Source of the DNA: Nesterenkonia halotolerans
GTDB taxonomy: Bacteria; Actinomycetota; Actinomycetes; Actinomycetales; Micrococcaceae
Direction: 5' to 3'
Assembly: GCF_014874065.1 (NCBI RefSeq)
Contig: NZ_JADBEE010000001.1
Span: 1 to 64,000 of the forward strand
Length of the DNA stretch: 64,000 nt
Shown here: positions 48,737-56,710 of the stretch, piece after piece
Layout: every line of letters begins with the position of its first letter
How positions within the stretch are numbered: the first letter of the stretch is position 1
Made by a program: the position numbers and the translations under genes
The notes under the pieces: generated by a model
What the model was told of the DNA's origin: nothing
Seen by the model: the letters and a program-made list of their open reading frames with translations, nothing else
Database searches by the model: none

Positions 48737-49804
48737 GTGCCCTTTCTGCAGACCCTGACCACCTCGCTGTCGCGCCTCTGGCATCGCACCGCTGAGATCC
48801 TCCCCGGTGTGGCGCTCGCGCTCATCATCGCCATCGCCGCGCATCGGATCATCGCCGAGCTCACGCCGGTGATCTCCGGCCTGCTGGTGGCGGTGCTCGC
48901 CGGCATCGCGCTGCGCACCCTGGGCTGGGTGCCGTGGTGGGCCGAGAGCGGCTTCGGCTGGGCGGCGAAGAAGCTGCTGCGCGCCGGAATCGTGCTGCTG
49001 GGGCTCCAGCTGGCACTGGGTGATCTGCTGGGTCTGGGCTGGGAGGTGCTGGCCGTCGTCGCCGTCACGGTCTCGGTGACCTTCTTCGGGATGCTTGGGA
49101 TGGGCCGGCTGTTCGGGACGCCGCGGGGAACCGCCATGTTGCTGGCCACCGGCACGGCGATCTGTGGCGCCTCGGCGGTGGCCGCCGCGGCTGCTGCGAT
49201 CGATCGTGGAGACGGGAAGGATGACGACGGCGCCCCGGTGCAGTCCGCCGCAGCAGCCGCCGTCGCCGTGGTCACCCTCTACGGCACCGTGGCGATGCTC
49301 GCGCTGCCAGCATTGGGCGGTCTCCTGGGCTTCGACCAGGAGCAGATGGGCATCTGGATCGGGGCCAGCGTGCATGAAGTGGGTCAGGTGGTCGCCGCCG
49401 GCGGAGTGATCGGCGCGGTGGCGCTGGCGACGGCGACTCTAGTGAAGCTTGCCCGGGTGGTGCTGCTGGCGCCGGTGGTCGCCGGGATCAGTCTTGCCGG
49501 GCGACGCGGTCGGTCCACCGAGGCGGAGTCGACTGCTGGCCGCAGGCCGCCGCTGGTTCCGCTGTTCGTGCTGGGGTTCCTGGCGATGATGGCCCTGCGC
49601 TCGGGCACCGATCTGCCGCAGAGCACACTGGACTTCACCGCGGACGTGACCACGATGCTGCTGACCACGGCGATGGTCGGGGTGGGCGCCGCGGTCGATC
49701 TGCGACGGCTCCTGCGCCAGGGCGGACCGGCCCTGCTCTTGGGCGGGGCGGGAACGGTGGTGGCGGTCGGTACTGCCCTGGTGGGCGTGCTGCTGCTGGG
49801 CTGA
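48737..49804 (+). CDS. YeiH-family putative sulfate exporter / membrane protein
   Basis: A 355-residue integral membrane protein with about ten helices and the family segments LLRAGIVLLGLQLALGDL, ATGTAICGASAVAA and ASVHEVGQVVAAGG. YeiH (PF03601) proteins are predicted anion, possibly sulfate, exporters. A short charged cytoplasmic loop lies near residue 160. TATGCT (48725-48730) is 6 nt from the GTG, indicating a leaderless start. It diverges from tgt with 38 bp between them. Confidence 0.85.
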   Translation: MPFLQTLTTSLSRLWHRTAEILPGVALALIIAIAAHRIIAELTPVISGLLVAVLAGIALRTLGWVPWWAESGFGWAAKKLLRAGIVLLGLQLALGDLLGLGWEVLAVVAVTVSVTFFGMLGMGRLFGTPRGTAMLLATGTAICGASAVAAAAAAIDRGDGKDDDGAPVQSAAAAAVAVVTLYGTVAMLALPALGGLLGFDQEQMGIWIGASVHEVGQVVAAGGVIGAVALATATLVKLARVVLLAPVVAGISLAGRRGRSTEAESTAGRRPPLVPLFVLGFLAMMALRSGTDLPQSTLDFTADVTTMLLTTAMVGVGAAVDLRRLLRQGGPALLLGGAGTVVAVGTALVGVLLLG

Positions 49805-49841
49805 GCGGCTGGCGGTTCGGCGCGCTGGTCTCGACACCCAT

Positions 49842-49857
49842 TCGAAACTATGTTCGA
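49842..49857 (+). promoter_or_regulatory. LexA-like SOS box before the radical SAM gene
   Basis: TCGAAACTATGTTCGA matches the actinobacterial SOS box TCGAAC-N4-GTTCGA with one mismatch (A for C in the left half). It ends 8 nt before the ATG and overlaps a TATGTT -10-like box at 49849-49854, the position expected of a repressor site. Confidence 0.65.
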
Positions 49858-49865
49858 ATAGCTTC

Positions 49866-51980
49866 ATGAGGTGGCAGGGACAGGCAGTGCAGGAGAGCGA
49901 CGGCGCCGCGCTCATTCCGCTCAAGGGTTTGATGCGTTCCGTGCGCACCCCAGAATTCGAGGGCGTGACCTTCCATGAGGTGGCAGCGAAGACCGCGCTG
50001 AACAAGGTGCCCGGGCAGTCGAACATGCCCTTCTCCTGGACGGTGAACCCCACCCGGGGGTGCCTCCACCAGTGTGTGTACTGCCTGAGTCCCGAGACGC
50101 TGATCCTGATGGCAAACGGCAGGCAGAAGCTGCTCCGCGAGGTCGCGGTCGGTGACCGCGTGGTCGGAACCCAGTTGGACGGCAAGTATCGGCGCTTCGT
50201 GGAGTCCGAGGTGCAGGCGAAATGGGGTACGGAGAAGCCAGCATTCCGGGTGACGCTGCGCGACGGCACAGAGATCGTGGCGAGCGGGGACCACCGGTTC
50301 CTGACCGATCGGGGGTGGAAGTACGTCACGTCTCCGGAGTCCTCGACTGAGAGAAGCGGCCAGCGGCCTTATCTGACGGTGAACAACAGGATGATGGGCT
50401 TCGGTCTCGGCATGGCACCTGAGGCCTACGAAGCACCTCGCGAGACGGATCAGTACCGTCGTGGCTACCTTACGGGGATGATTCGCGGAGACGGGATGCT
50501 GGTCGATCGGACCTACCTGCGCTCATCGACCGGTAAGCCATACCGAGTGACGATCTTTCGGCTCGCGCTCAAAGATGAACAGGCGCTGATTCGCAGCAAG
50601 GAGTATTTGGAACTCGAGGGTATTGGTACTGTTCTCAAGCCGTATGTCACGGCCGGACTGACGAGGCCTATGCAGGCCATATATACCTCAACTCGGGCGA
50701 ATCATCGTGCCATCACCGAGATGATCGAATGGCCGGACGACCCCTGCCTTGAATGGCGAAAGGGGTACTTGGCGGGGTTCTTTGACGCCGAGGGTTCGTA
50801 CTCGCAGGGTGCACTCAGGTTCACGAACTCAGATGCAAAAATGCTGTCCCATGGACATGCCGCTCTGGAAGCGCTGGACCTGGACGGTGTTGTGGAACCC
50901 GCCAACGCCCGAGGGATCGCAGCACTAAGGATCCGTGGAGGTCGGGCAGCCCACAGGCGCTTTTTCCATAGCGTGGCTCCGAGCATCGACCGTAAACTAA
51001 ACATTCTCGGCGGCGCTCTGAAGTCTTCGAGCGATTTGGGTGTCACCAGTATCGAGCCGCTCGATGGAGTCCAGAAGCTGATCGATATCACCACGAGCAC
51101 AGGCGACTTCATCGCAAATGGAGTGGTCAGTCACAACTGCTTCGCGCGGAAGACGCACGAGTATCTGGACCTCGACGCCGGTCGGGACTTCGATACGCAG
51201 ATCATCGTGAAGACCAATGTGGCTCAGGTGCTCCGGGCCGAGCTGAACCGCCACTCCTGGAAGCGCGAGCACGTGGCGCTGGGAACCAACACCGATCCCT
51301 ATCAGCGTGCCGAAGGCAGATATCAGCTGATGCCCGGGATCATCAGGGCGCTGGCCGATTCCGGGACTCCGTTCTCGATCCTGACCAAGGGGCCCCTGCT
51401 CAAAAGGGATCTGCCGCTGCTCCAGGAGGCCGCCCAGCAGGTGCCGGTGTCCGTCGCGGTCTCACTGGCGGTGCTGGATCCAGAGCTGCAGCAGAAGGTT
51501 GAGCCGGGCACCCCGGATCCGCGTGCTCGGCTCAACCTCATCCGATCCATCACCGATGCTGGGCTGGACTGTTCCGTGCTGGCGATGCCGATTCTGCCCT
51601 GGCTCACCGACGGCGACGAGCGAATCAACGCTCTTCACGCCGCGCTGGCCGAAGCAGGAGCCAGCTACGTGACCACCGGCGCGCTGCATCTTCGCCCGGG
51701 TGCTCGGGAATGGTTCATGCAGTGGCTGGCGCGGGAGTACCCCGGCCTGTTGGGCAAATATCGCCGCATCTATGGGGGTGGCTCGTATGCCTCCAAGGAC
51801 TACCGGCACTGGCTCGCGGATTCGGCACGGGCGGCGCGGCGTCGCCATGGGTTCGACAAGCCGACGGATCTGATGTGGCGCGAGCGCAGCGATCCTGACT
51901 CCACGCTGTCTGAGGCTCTAGGGAGTGGTCAGGGCGCCCTTGATGCCGCCTCCGCCCCTGCGCAGCCGGCGCTGTTCTGA
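49866..51980 (+). CDS. Rv2578c-family radical SAM protein with embedded intein
   Basis: A 704-residue precursor. Its exteins are residues 1-72 and 425-704, giving a 352-residue mature radical SAM protein. The cluster-binding motif is assembled only after splicing: Cys66 and Cys70 come from the N-extein (RGCLHQCVY) and the third Cys is Cys425, the first C-extein residue (CFARKTHEY). The downstream GTNTDPYQ and TKGPLLKRDL segments match SplB-like radical SAM proteins of the Rv2578c group. A LexA-like box upstream suggests DNA-damage induction. The substrate is unknown. Confidence 0.93.
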   Translation: MRWQGQAVQESDGAALIPLKGLMRSVRTPEFEGVTFHEVAAKTALNKVPGQSNMPFSWTVNPTRGCLHQCVYCLSPETLILMANGRQKLLREVAVGDRVVGTQLDGKYRRFVESEVQAKWGTEKPAFRVTLRDGTEIVASGDHRFLTDRGWKYVTSPESSTERSGQRPYLTVNNRMMGFGLGMAPEAYEAPRETDQYRRGYLTGMIRGDGMLVDRTYLRSSTGKPYRVTIFRLALKDEQALIRSKEYLELEGIGTVLKPYVTAGLTRPMQAIYTSTRANHRAITEMIEWPDDPCLEWRKGYLAGFFDAEGSYSQGALRFTNSDAKMLSHGHAALEALDLDGVVEPANARGIAALRIRGGRAAHRRFFHSVAPSIDRKLNILGGALKSSSDLGVTSIEPLDGVQKLIDITTSTGDFIANGVVSHNCFARKTHEYLDLDAGRDFDTQIIVKTNVAQVLRAELNRHSWKREHVALGTNTDPYQRAEGRYQLMPGIIRALADSGTPFSILTKGPLLKRDLPLLQEAAQQVPVSVAVSLAVLDPELQQKVEPGTPDPRARLNLIRSITDAGLDCSVLAMPILPWLTDGDERINALHAALAEAGASYVTTGALHLRPGAREWFMQWLAREYPGLLGKYRRIYGGGSYASKDYRHWLADSARAARRRHGFDKPTDLMWRERSDPDSTLSEALGSGQGALDAASAPAQPALF
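50082..51137 (+). mobile_element. Intein with two LAGLIDADG motifs, in the radical SAM gene
   Basis: A 352-residue in-frame intein (host residues 73-424). Cys1 is in CLSPETLIL and the block B region is VASGDHRF (His143). The two homing endonuclease motifs YLTGMIRGDG (201-210) and YLAGFFDAEG (301-310) are 100 residues apart with both acidic residues kept. The C-terminal VVSHN is followed by Cys+1. All splicing residues are in place, so it should be active. The central part, notably 50580-51130, is more AT-rich than the exteins, which suggests separate origin. Confidence 0.93.
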
Positions 51981-52065
51981 GCACCTCTGCTCTAGGGTGG
52001 TTCTACTGAGCAACTAATGTTGCGCATGGGGCAACGCCTCGGCCACGACGACGTCCAGGAGCGCC

Positions 52066-53856
52066 ATGACCTTCACCCACGCCGAAACCTTCACCACCCG
52101 ACCCACCCTTGAGGGGCACTTCGGGATGAGCGCGTCCACACACTGGCTCGCCACAGCGTCGGCTCAAGCAGTCTTGGAGCGCGGGGGCAACGCGTTCGAC
52201 GCCGCCGTGGCCGCAGGGTTCGTGCTGCACGTGGTGGAGCCACACCTCAATGGCCCGGGCGGAGACATGGTGGGAATCTTCGCCACAGCCCAGGATCCTG
52301 CTTCGCCCCAGGTGCTGATGGGCCAGGGCCCGGCACCCGCGGGAGCCAGCATTCGGCACTTCCGAGATCTCGGACTGGACAGCGTCCCCGGAGCTGGGGC
52401 CCTCGCCGCGGCGATACCGGCCGCCGTCGACGCCTGGTTGGTGCTCCTGCGCGATCACGGCACCTGGGAGCTCAGTGACGTGCTCGAGTTCGCGATCGGA
52501 TACGCGGAGGACGGCCATGCGATCCTTCCCGGGGCAGTCAAGGCGATCCGCGCCGTCGCTCAGCTCTTCACCGAGCACTGGCCCTCCTCTGCCAAGCTCT
52601 GGATGCCCGGCGGACGGGTGCCTGAACCGGGTCAGATCATGAGGAACCCGGAATACGCAGGTGTCCTGCGTGAGCTCATCGGCGCGGGAGACGAGTCCGA
52701 GAATCGGGTGCAGCGGATCGAGGCAGCCCGAGTCGAGTGGAAGACAGGACCAGCTGCGCAGGCCACGGAGGCATTCGTGCGAACCCCTCACCGGCATTCC
52801 GACGGGGGTGACTATGCGGGAGTGATCACTGCCCAGGACTTTGCTTCCCACCAGGCAGGTTACGAACCGCCGGTCTCCATCGAATTCCGTGGCCACACGA
52901 TTGCCAAGTCCGGTCCGTGGGGTCAGGGTCCCGCGCTGCTGCAGACGCTCAAGATTCTTGAGGGGTACCCGGACGAACAGCTCGACCCGGGGAGTGAGAC
53001 CGGCGCCCACCTGATTCTGGAGGCCCAGAAACTGGCCCTGGCAGATCGGGACACCTACTACGGGGACACCGGGGTAAACCTGGAGCACCTGCTCTCCATG
53101 GAGTACGCAGCCCAGCGGCGGAAGCAGATCGGCGATCGTGCTTCTGTCGAGTTCCGTCCGGGTGAGGTCCCCGGTGCGGACAAGGTGTTCCCGCCCTTGG
53201 TGGACGCGCGTGAGGCGACCAGCGGAGTCGGTGCGGGAGAGCCCACGGTGTCGAGGGCGGGGGAGACGAAGGGTGACACCTGTCATCTCGACGTGGTGGA
53301 CCGCTGGGGCAACATCGTCTCCGCGACGCCCTCGGGTGGGTGGCTGCAGTCATCACCGACGATCCCCGGGCTGGGCTTTTGCCTGGGCACCCGGCTGCAG
53401 ATGACCTGGCTCGATGAGCGCTCACCCTCGCGGCTGGAGCCTGGACGGCGCCCGCGCACCACGCTGACCCCAACGCTCGTCCTTCGGGCCGGGGAGCCCG
53501 TCATGGCGTTGGGCACTCCTGGCGGGGATCAGCAGGACCAGTGGCAGCTGCCGATGCTGCTGCGCATGCTCATCGGCAGACATACCGCCCAGCAGGCCAT
53601 TGATGCTCCCACCCTGCACACGACGTCGATGCCAGGGTCCTTCTGGCCGCGCGCCTGGGAGCCAGGCGGGGCGGTCGTGGAGGATCGTCTCGGTGAGGCG
53701 GTCATCGCCGGACTGCGCGCCCGCGGCCACCGCGTGACTCTGGCGGGGGACTGGGCGCTCGGGCGGCTCTCCTGCGTGACTCGGGATCCCAAGAGCGGGC
53801 GACTGGGTGCCGCCGCGAATGCCCGTGGAGCGCAGGGCTACGCCGCAGGACGGTGA
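52066..53856 (+). CDS. ggt: Gamma-glutamyltransferase family protein
   Basis: A 596-residue Ntn hydrolase. The large-subunit start contains ATASAQAVLERGGNAFDAAVAAGF and the NGPGGD-type substrate loop. Self-cleavage would occur before the nucleophile Thr405 in KGDTCHLDVVD, followed by the GGWLQSSPTIPGLGFCLGTR active-site region. No signal peptide is visible, so it may be cytoplasmic. It cleaves gamma-glutamyl amides such as glutathione or related compounds. The ATG has AGGAG upstream. Confidence 0.9.
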   Translation: MTFTHAETFTTRPTLEGHFGMSASTHWLATASAQAVLERGGNAFDAAVAAGFVLHVVEPHLNGPGGDMVGIFATAQDPASPQVLMGQGPAPAGASIRHFRDLGLDSVPGAGALAAAIPAAVDAWLVLLRDHGTWELSDVLEFAIGYAEDGHAILPGAVKAIRAVAQLFTEHWPSSAKLWMPGGRVPEPGQIMRNPEYAGVLRELIGAGDESENRVQRIEAARVEWKTGPAAQATEAFVRTPHRHSDGGDYAGVITAQDFASHQAGYEPPVSIEFRGHTIAKSGPWGQGPALLQTLKILEGYPDEQLDPGSETGAHLILEAQKLALADRDTYYGDTGVNLEHLLSMEYAAQRRKQIGDRASVEFRPGEVPGADKVFPPLVDAREATSGVGAGEPTVSRAGETKGDTCHLDVVDRWGNIVSATPSGGWLQSSPTIPGLGFCLGTRLQMTWLDERSPSRLEPGRRPRTTLTPTLVLRAGEPVMALGTPGGDQQDQWQLPMLLRMLIGRHTAQQAIDAPTLHTTSMPGSFWPRAWEPGGAVVEDRLGEAVIAGLRARGHRVTLAGDWALGRLSCVTRDPKSGRLGAAANARGAQGYAAGR

Positions 53857-53917
53857 ACTCGGCAGACCTCCAGCGGCTGCGGGGCCTGCTCGCCGCGCAG
53901 TTTGAGAGGATGAGCGC

Positions 53918-54244
53918 ATGACAGTCATCAAGATCAACGCGATCACGGTCCCTGAGAACTCCGGCGACGAACTGGGCAAGAGGTTCGCTGCGCGCCGCGA
54001 CTCCATGGTCGGGACGTCCGGATTCGAAGGCTTCGAACTGCTCCAGCCCACCGATGAGCGAACCACCTGGCTGGTCATCACGCGCTGGGCCACCGAGGAG
54101 GACTTCGAGAACTGGCGAACCTCGCAGGACTTTCAGAAGTCCCACGGTTCCGGGGAGCGAGAGGCTCCCTCCGGTGAGCAGTCGAAGAAGCCCGTGGGCA
54201 TGTCCGCCGAGCTCTGGAGCTACACCGTCTCCGTGACCGGCTAG
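53918..54244 (+). CDS. MhuD-like heme-degrading monooxygenase
   Basis: A 108-residue ferredoxin-like dimeric alpha+beta barrel protein of the IsdG/MhuD group. The start VIKINAITVPENSGDELGKRF closely follows the MhuD pattern. The key residues fall in place: Asn7, Trp66 (in FENWRTS) and His76 as the likely heme ligand. Such enzymes open heme to release iron without CO in MhuD. No heme transporter is adjacent. GAGAGGAT precedes the ATG. Confidence 0.85.
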   Translation: MTVIKINAITVPENSGDELGKRFAARRDSMVGTSGFEGFELLQPTDERTTWLVITRWATEEDFENWRTSQDFQKSHGSGEREAPSGEQSKKPVGMSAELWSYTVSVTG

Positions 54245-54323
54245 GTGGAACCGTCGCCGTGCTGGTAATCTAAATCGGTCAGTTGCTCGAGGAACCAGCT
54301 TCCTCGAATTGCAGAGCTGGCGG

Positions 54324-54396
54324 GCCTCCGTAGCTCAGGGGATAGAGCGTTGGTTTCCGGTACCAAAGGTCGTGGGTTCGATTCCCGCCGGGGGCA
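54324..54396 (+). tRNA. tRNA-Arg (anticodon CCG)
   Basis: A complete cloverleaf. The acceptor is GCCTCCG with CGGGGGC. The anticodon arm is TTGGT-TTCCGGT-ACCAA, giving anticodon CCG, and the T arm contains GGTTCGATTCC. The discriminator is A (54396). CCA is not encoded, unlike in the tRNA-Pro of this window. Confidence 0.95.
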
Positions 54397-54412
54397 CAGT
54401 ACGAGGTAAAAG

Positions 54413-54451
54413 GGTCCGCATTCTTGCTTCTGCAGGGATGCGGACCTTTTT
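54413..54451 (+). terminator. Terminator after tRNA-Arg
   Basis: GGTCCGCAT (54413-54421) pairs with ATGCGGACC (54438-54446) and is followed by TTTTT. It is a standard rho-independent terminator for the tRNA transcript. Confidence 0.88.
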
Positions 54452-54559
54452 GTGTCCGCTTTTGGCGGCCCCGAAACCGGCTCGGTGTCTCCAGTTGGTG
54501 AGTTCCTCAAGGCCCAGTCGTGGGGCGGGCGTCCACGGACGGTACATGACCACAAGAAA

Positions 54560-54588
54560 GCCCGTCTGGGACAACTCACCAGACGGGC
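54560..54588 (-). terminator. Hairpin, possible terminator
   Basis: GCCCGTCTGG (54560-54569) and its exact complement CCAGACGGGC (54579-54588) flank a 9-nt loop. On the minus strand the stem runs into CTTTCTTGT, a weak U-rich tail. No gene on that strand directly precedes it, so it may be a relic. Confidence 0.5.
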
Positions 54589-54755
54589 CGCGCTAGTCCT
54601 CAGGGGGAGGGCTAGGTGATCTACGTTACACCAGAGAGTGCCCGGCCGCACCTGGCCACTGGATTCCCGACGAGTGATTGTTCTTCTTGTGCACTCATCC
54701 GGTTGCGAGAGTTCGGTTCGGCGTCGAGGGTTTTTCCTGGGTCAGGAAAAGTGAA

Positions 54756-54785
54756 GCCCCGCCCAGGAAGCGTCCTGGACGGGGC
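54756..54785 (-). terminator. Terminator of the Ltp-repeat protein gene
   Basis: On the minus strand GCCCCGTCCAGGA pairs with TCCTGGGCGGGGC around a 4-nt loop, with one G-T pair, and is followed by TTCACTTTTCC. It lies 19 nt after the stop. Confidence 0.75.
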
Positions 54786-54803
54786 CACGCACGTTGCAGC
54801 TAG

Positions 54804-55577
54804 TCAGTACGCCTGGTTGGCTCCGTACTCGGCCTGTTCCTGCGTGTAACCTTCGAATACGAGCTGGTCGATCAAGCCCTGAAGCGAGAAGGAGCTGTAC
54901 TCCAGGTATGACTCTGCCGAGCGGACGGCCTGCTCATTCCAGTCGGCGTCCACATTTTCTACGGCATACTCAGCCTCTTCGGTGGAGTAACCTTCAAACT
55001 CCAGTTGTTCAACGAGGCCCGAGCGGGAGAAGCCAGAGAAGCTGAGGTAAGACTCGGCAGACGCGAGCGCGTTGTCCTGTCCGCTGCTGGTCTCCGGAGC
55101 TTCCTCTTCGACCTCTTCCGCTAGATCTTCTTCGGTCCGATCTGCTTCCTCCTCGACAGCCTCGGGCTCTTCCTCTGCTGCACTTTCAGAGGGTTCGGCA
55201 CCGGCAGACTCTTCAGGTTCCGAGGAGCTCTCCGTCTGCTCGGTAGTCGCCGAATCCTGGTTCTGCATCTCCTCGTCCACGGCGCTGAAGAACGCACTTG
55301 CGATGAGGAATCCAATGATTGCCACGACGACAGCAATGGCGCCCGTGATGATGCCGGCGAGGCCCTGTCCGCGCCCGCGGCGCTTGATAAACGCCACGAT
55401 GCCCAGGATCACAGCCAGCGGACCAAGCAGGAAGCTGACTGCAGCGATCACGGGGATGAAGGCGAGCACCAGGGCGACGATACCCAGCACCATTGCAGCG
55501 ATGCCCAGTCCCTTTCCAGGGGCAGGAGAAGACTGCTGATCTGGATAGGGGGGCTGATTATATGTTGGTGTAGACAT
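54804..55577 (-). CDS. DUF4190 membrane protein with two Ltp (phage-exclusion-type) repeats
   Basis: A 257-residue protein. A Pro/Gln-rich start is followed by three transmembrane helices of the DUF4190 type (about residues 24-110). A very acidic linker of about 60 residues rich in Glu/Ser comes next. Two tandem Ltp/PF07553-type helical repeats follow, each SAESYL.[FY]S.FS..GL..QL.FEGY..E.AEY. Ltp repeats occur in the lipoprotein of Streptococcus phage TP-J34 that blocks phage DNA entry, and also in many cell-surface proteins. A defence role here is inference only. Confidence 0.82.
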   Translation of the reverse strand: MSTPTYNQPPYPDQQSSPAPGKGLGIAAMVLGIVALVLAFIPVIAAVSFLLGPLAVILGIVAFIKRRGRGQGLAGIITGAIAVVVAIIGFLIASAFFSAVDEEMQNQDSATTEQTESSSEPEESAGAEPSESAAEEEPEAVEEEADRTEEDLAEEVEEEAPETSSGQDNALASAESYLSFSGFSRSGLVEQLEFEGYSTEEAEYAVENVDADWNEQAVRSAESYLEYSSFSLQGLIDQLVFEGYTQEQAEYGANQAY

Positions 55578-55957
55578 GATTCCCCTCAGGTGTGAATGAA
55601 CGAGCCTTCAATACTGCCTTATGAAGGGGTTTCTTGCCAGGGGTGTCCGAGCTAACGGTAATGAGAAATTGGTATCTGATGCCACGTGTTCATGGTGCAT
55701 CCGTGCGTTCTGACAGCCCTCGCATTGGAATGAAGGAGGCGACCTATACAGACAGTGACTCTGGATCAAATAATCGACGCGGCGGTGCAAACCGATTAAG
55801 TCCGCTCGGCTAATCCCATCACCACTCTTGGTGTGGCTTGAGATAGGGAACTCCCTGGATTCCAGCGCGTTCCGCTCGGTAGGCAACCTCAGCGAGGTGC
55901 CGACCCTGCGCGAGGCTAACCTGCGTCCACCGCGCGTGACTGCGGGACTGCACAGGC
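55578..55957. other. Intergenic region, no gene recognised
   Basis: Lower GC than its neighbours. A 92-residue minus-strand frame at 55608-55886 shows no recognisable domain and lacks a ribosome binding site. The promoter of the Ltp-repeat gene should lie at the left end, with GGGGAATCA just before its ATG. Nothing else can be supported. Confidence 0.4.
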
Positions 55958-56602
55958 TCAGTACGCCACAGCGAAGCGCTCATTCCGGTGCTTGGGCTTC
56001 TCCACCTCGTCGATGAACGCGATGCCCAGGTCCGCTCCGGAGAGGTCGGAATTGCCGGCGTCGTCGTTGATCAGCACATCGCTGCCGGTGCGGTACGTTC
56101 CCTTGCGCTCGCCCGGGTTATAGCCGCCGAAGCCAGCGGCAGGGCTGATGTAGAACCACTCCAGCGACTCATCGGCAGCTCGCAGATCCTCGAGCACCTC
56201 GATCATCTCGATGGACTCGGGCTTGAACTCAGCGGGGAAGGCGTCGGTGTCAATCAGCCGTGGGCCGTCTTCGGAAACCTTCAGCGAGCCGGCGCCGCCG
56301 AGCACGCCCACCCGCACGCCATGCTGAGCCGCGAGCGGGATCAGGACAGCGGCCACCTGGATCACCTTGCCGAGCATCTCACCGCGCGGCGCCAGCGACA
56401 GGAGCACCACATCCGTCTTGGAGACCAGGTCTGTGAGCAGCTCCCGGCTCGTCGCATCGCCGGTCACGTAGTTCACGCCCTCAATCGGGTTCTCCGGTGC
56501 GTGACGAGAGACGGCGACGACGTCGTGGCCACGGGACGCAGCCTCGGCAGCAATGTGTGAGCCTGCGTAGCCTGTGCCGCCCAGAACCGTGATGTGTGAC
56601 AT
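55958..56602 (-). CDS. NAD(P)H-binding oxidoreductase, atypical SDR
   Basis: A 214-residue Rossmann protein starting ITVLGGTGYAGSHIAAEAASRGHDVVAVSR, the GxxGxxG pattern of the NmrA/NAD(P)H-binding (PF13460) group. Downstream segments VLLSLAP, GGAGSL and FYISPAAGFG fit the same family. These enzymes are often quinone or flavin reductases or sensors of redox state. The ATG at 56602 follows AAGGAG. It is monocistronic. Confidence 0.88.
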   Translation of the reverse strand: MSHITVLGGTGYAGSHIAAEAASRGHDVVAVSRHAPENPIEGVNYVTGDATSRELLTDLVSKTDVVLLSLAPRGEMLGKVIQVAAVLIPLAAQHGVRVGVLGGAGSLKVSEDGPRLIDTDAFPAEFKPESIEMIEVLEDLRAADESLEWFYISPAAGFGGYNPGERKGTYRTGSDVLINDDAGNSDLSGADLGIAFIDEVEKPKHRNERFAVAY

Positions 56603-56710
56603 GTGATGCTCCTTCGATCGGTCGTCAGTGGCGCCGGCGTGCTGCCGGCGCATCTGGTCACTGACAACACGAATCGACTCGCATCACTTCCCGGCCGCCG
56701 GGTGCTTTCG

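Larger units (their letters stand above)
54397..54803. other. Gene-free, hairpin-rich region after tRNA-Arg
   Basis: No credible gene is present in about 400 bp. Four separate hairpins occur: the tRNA terminator, a 10-bp stem at 54560-54588, an AT-ended stem at 54731-54750 (TTTTCCTG with CAGGAAAA), and the minus-strand terminator at 54756-54785. The region resembles a junction where DNA has been gained or lost beside a tRNA, but no att-type repeat of the tRNA 3' end is seen. Confidence 0.5.

Noticed and set aside
50082..51137. Intein reading as an internal stand-alone homing endonuclease gene
   Set aside because: It is in frame with both exteins, with correct Cys1 and His-Asn-Cys junctions, so it is a protein intron and not a separate gene.
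54241..54651. Minus-strand frame with RRESNPRPLVPE across tRNA-Arg
   Set aside because: Another translation artefact of a tRNA gene, with no independent coding support.
54324..54803. Possible integrated element using tRNA-Arg as attachment site
   Set aside because: No integrase gene and no duplicated tRNA 3' end was found downstream within the window.
55608..55886. Minus-strand frame of 92 residues with several Cys and His
   Set aside because: No recognised domain and no ribosome binding site. The Cys/His residues do not form a regular zinc-finger pattern.
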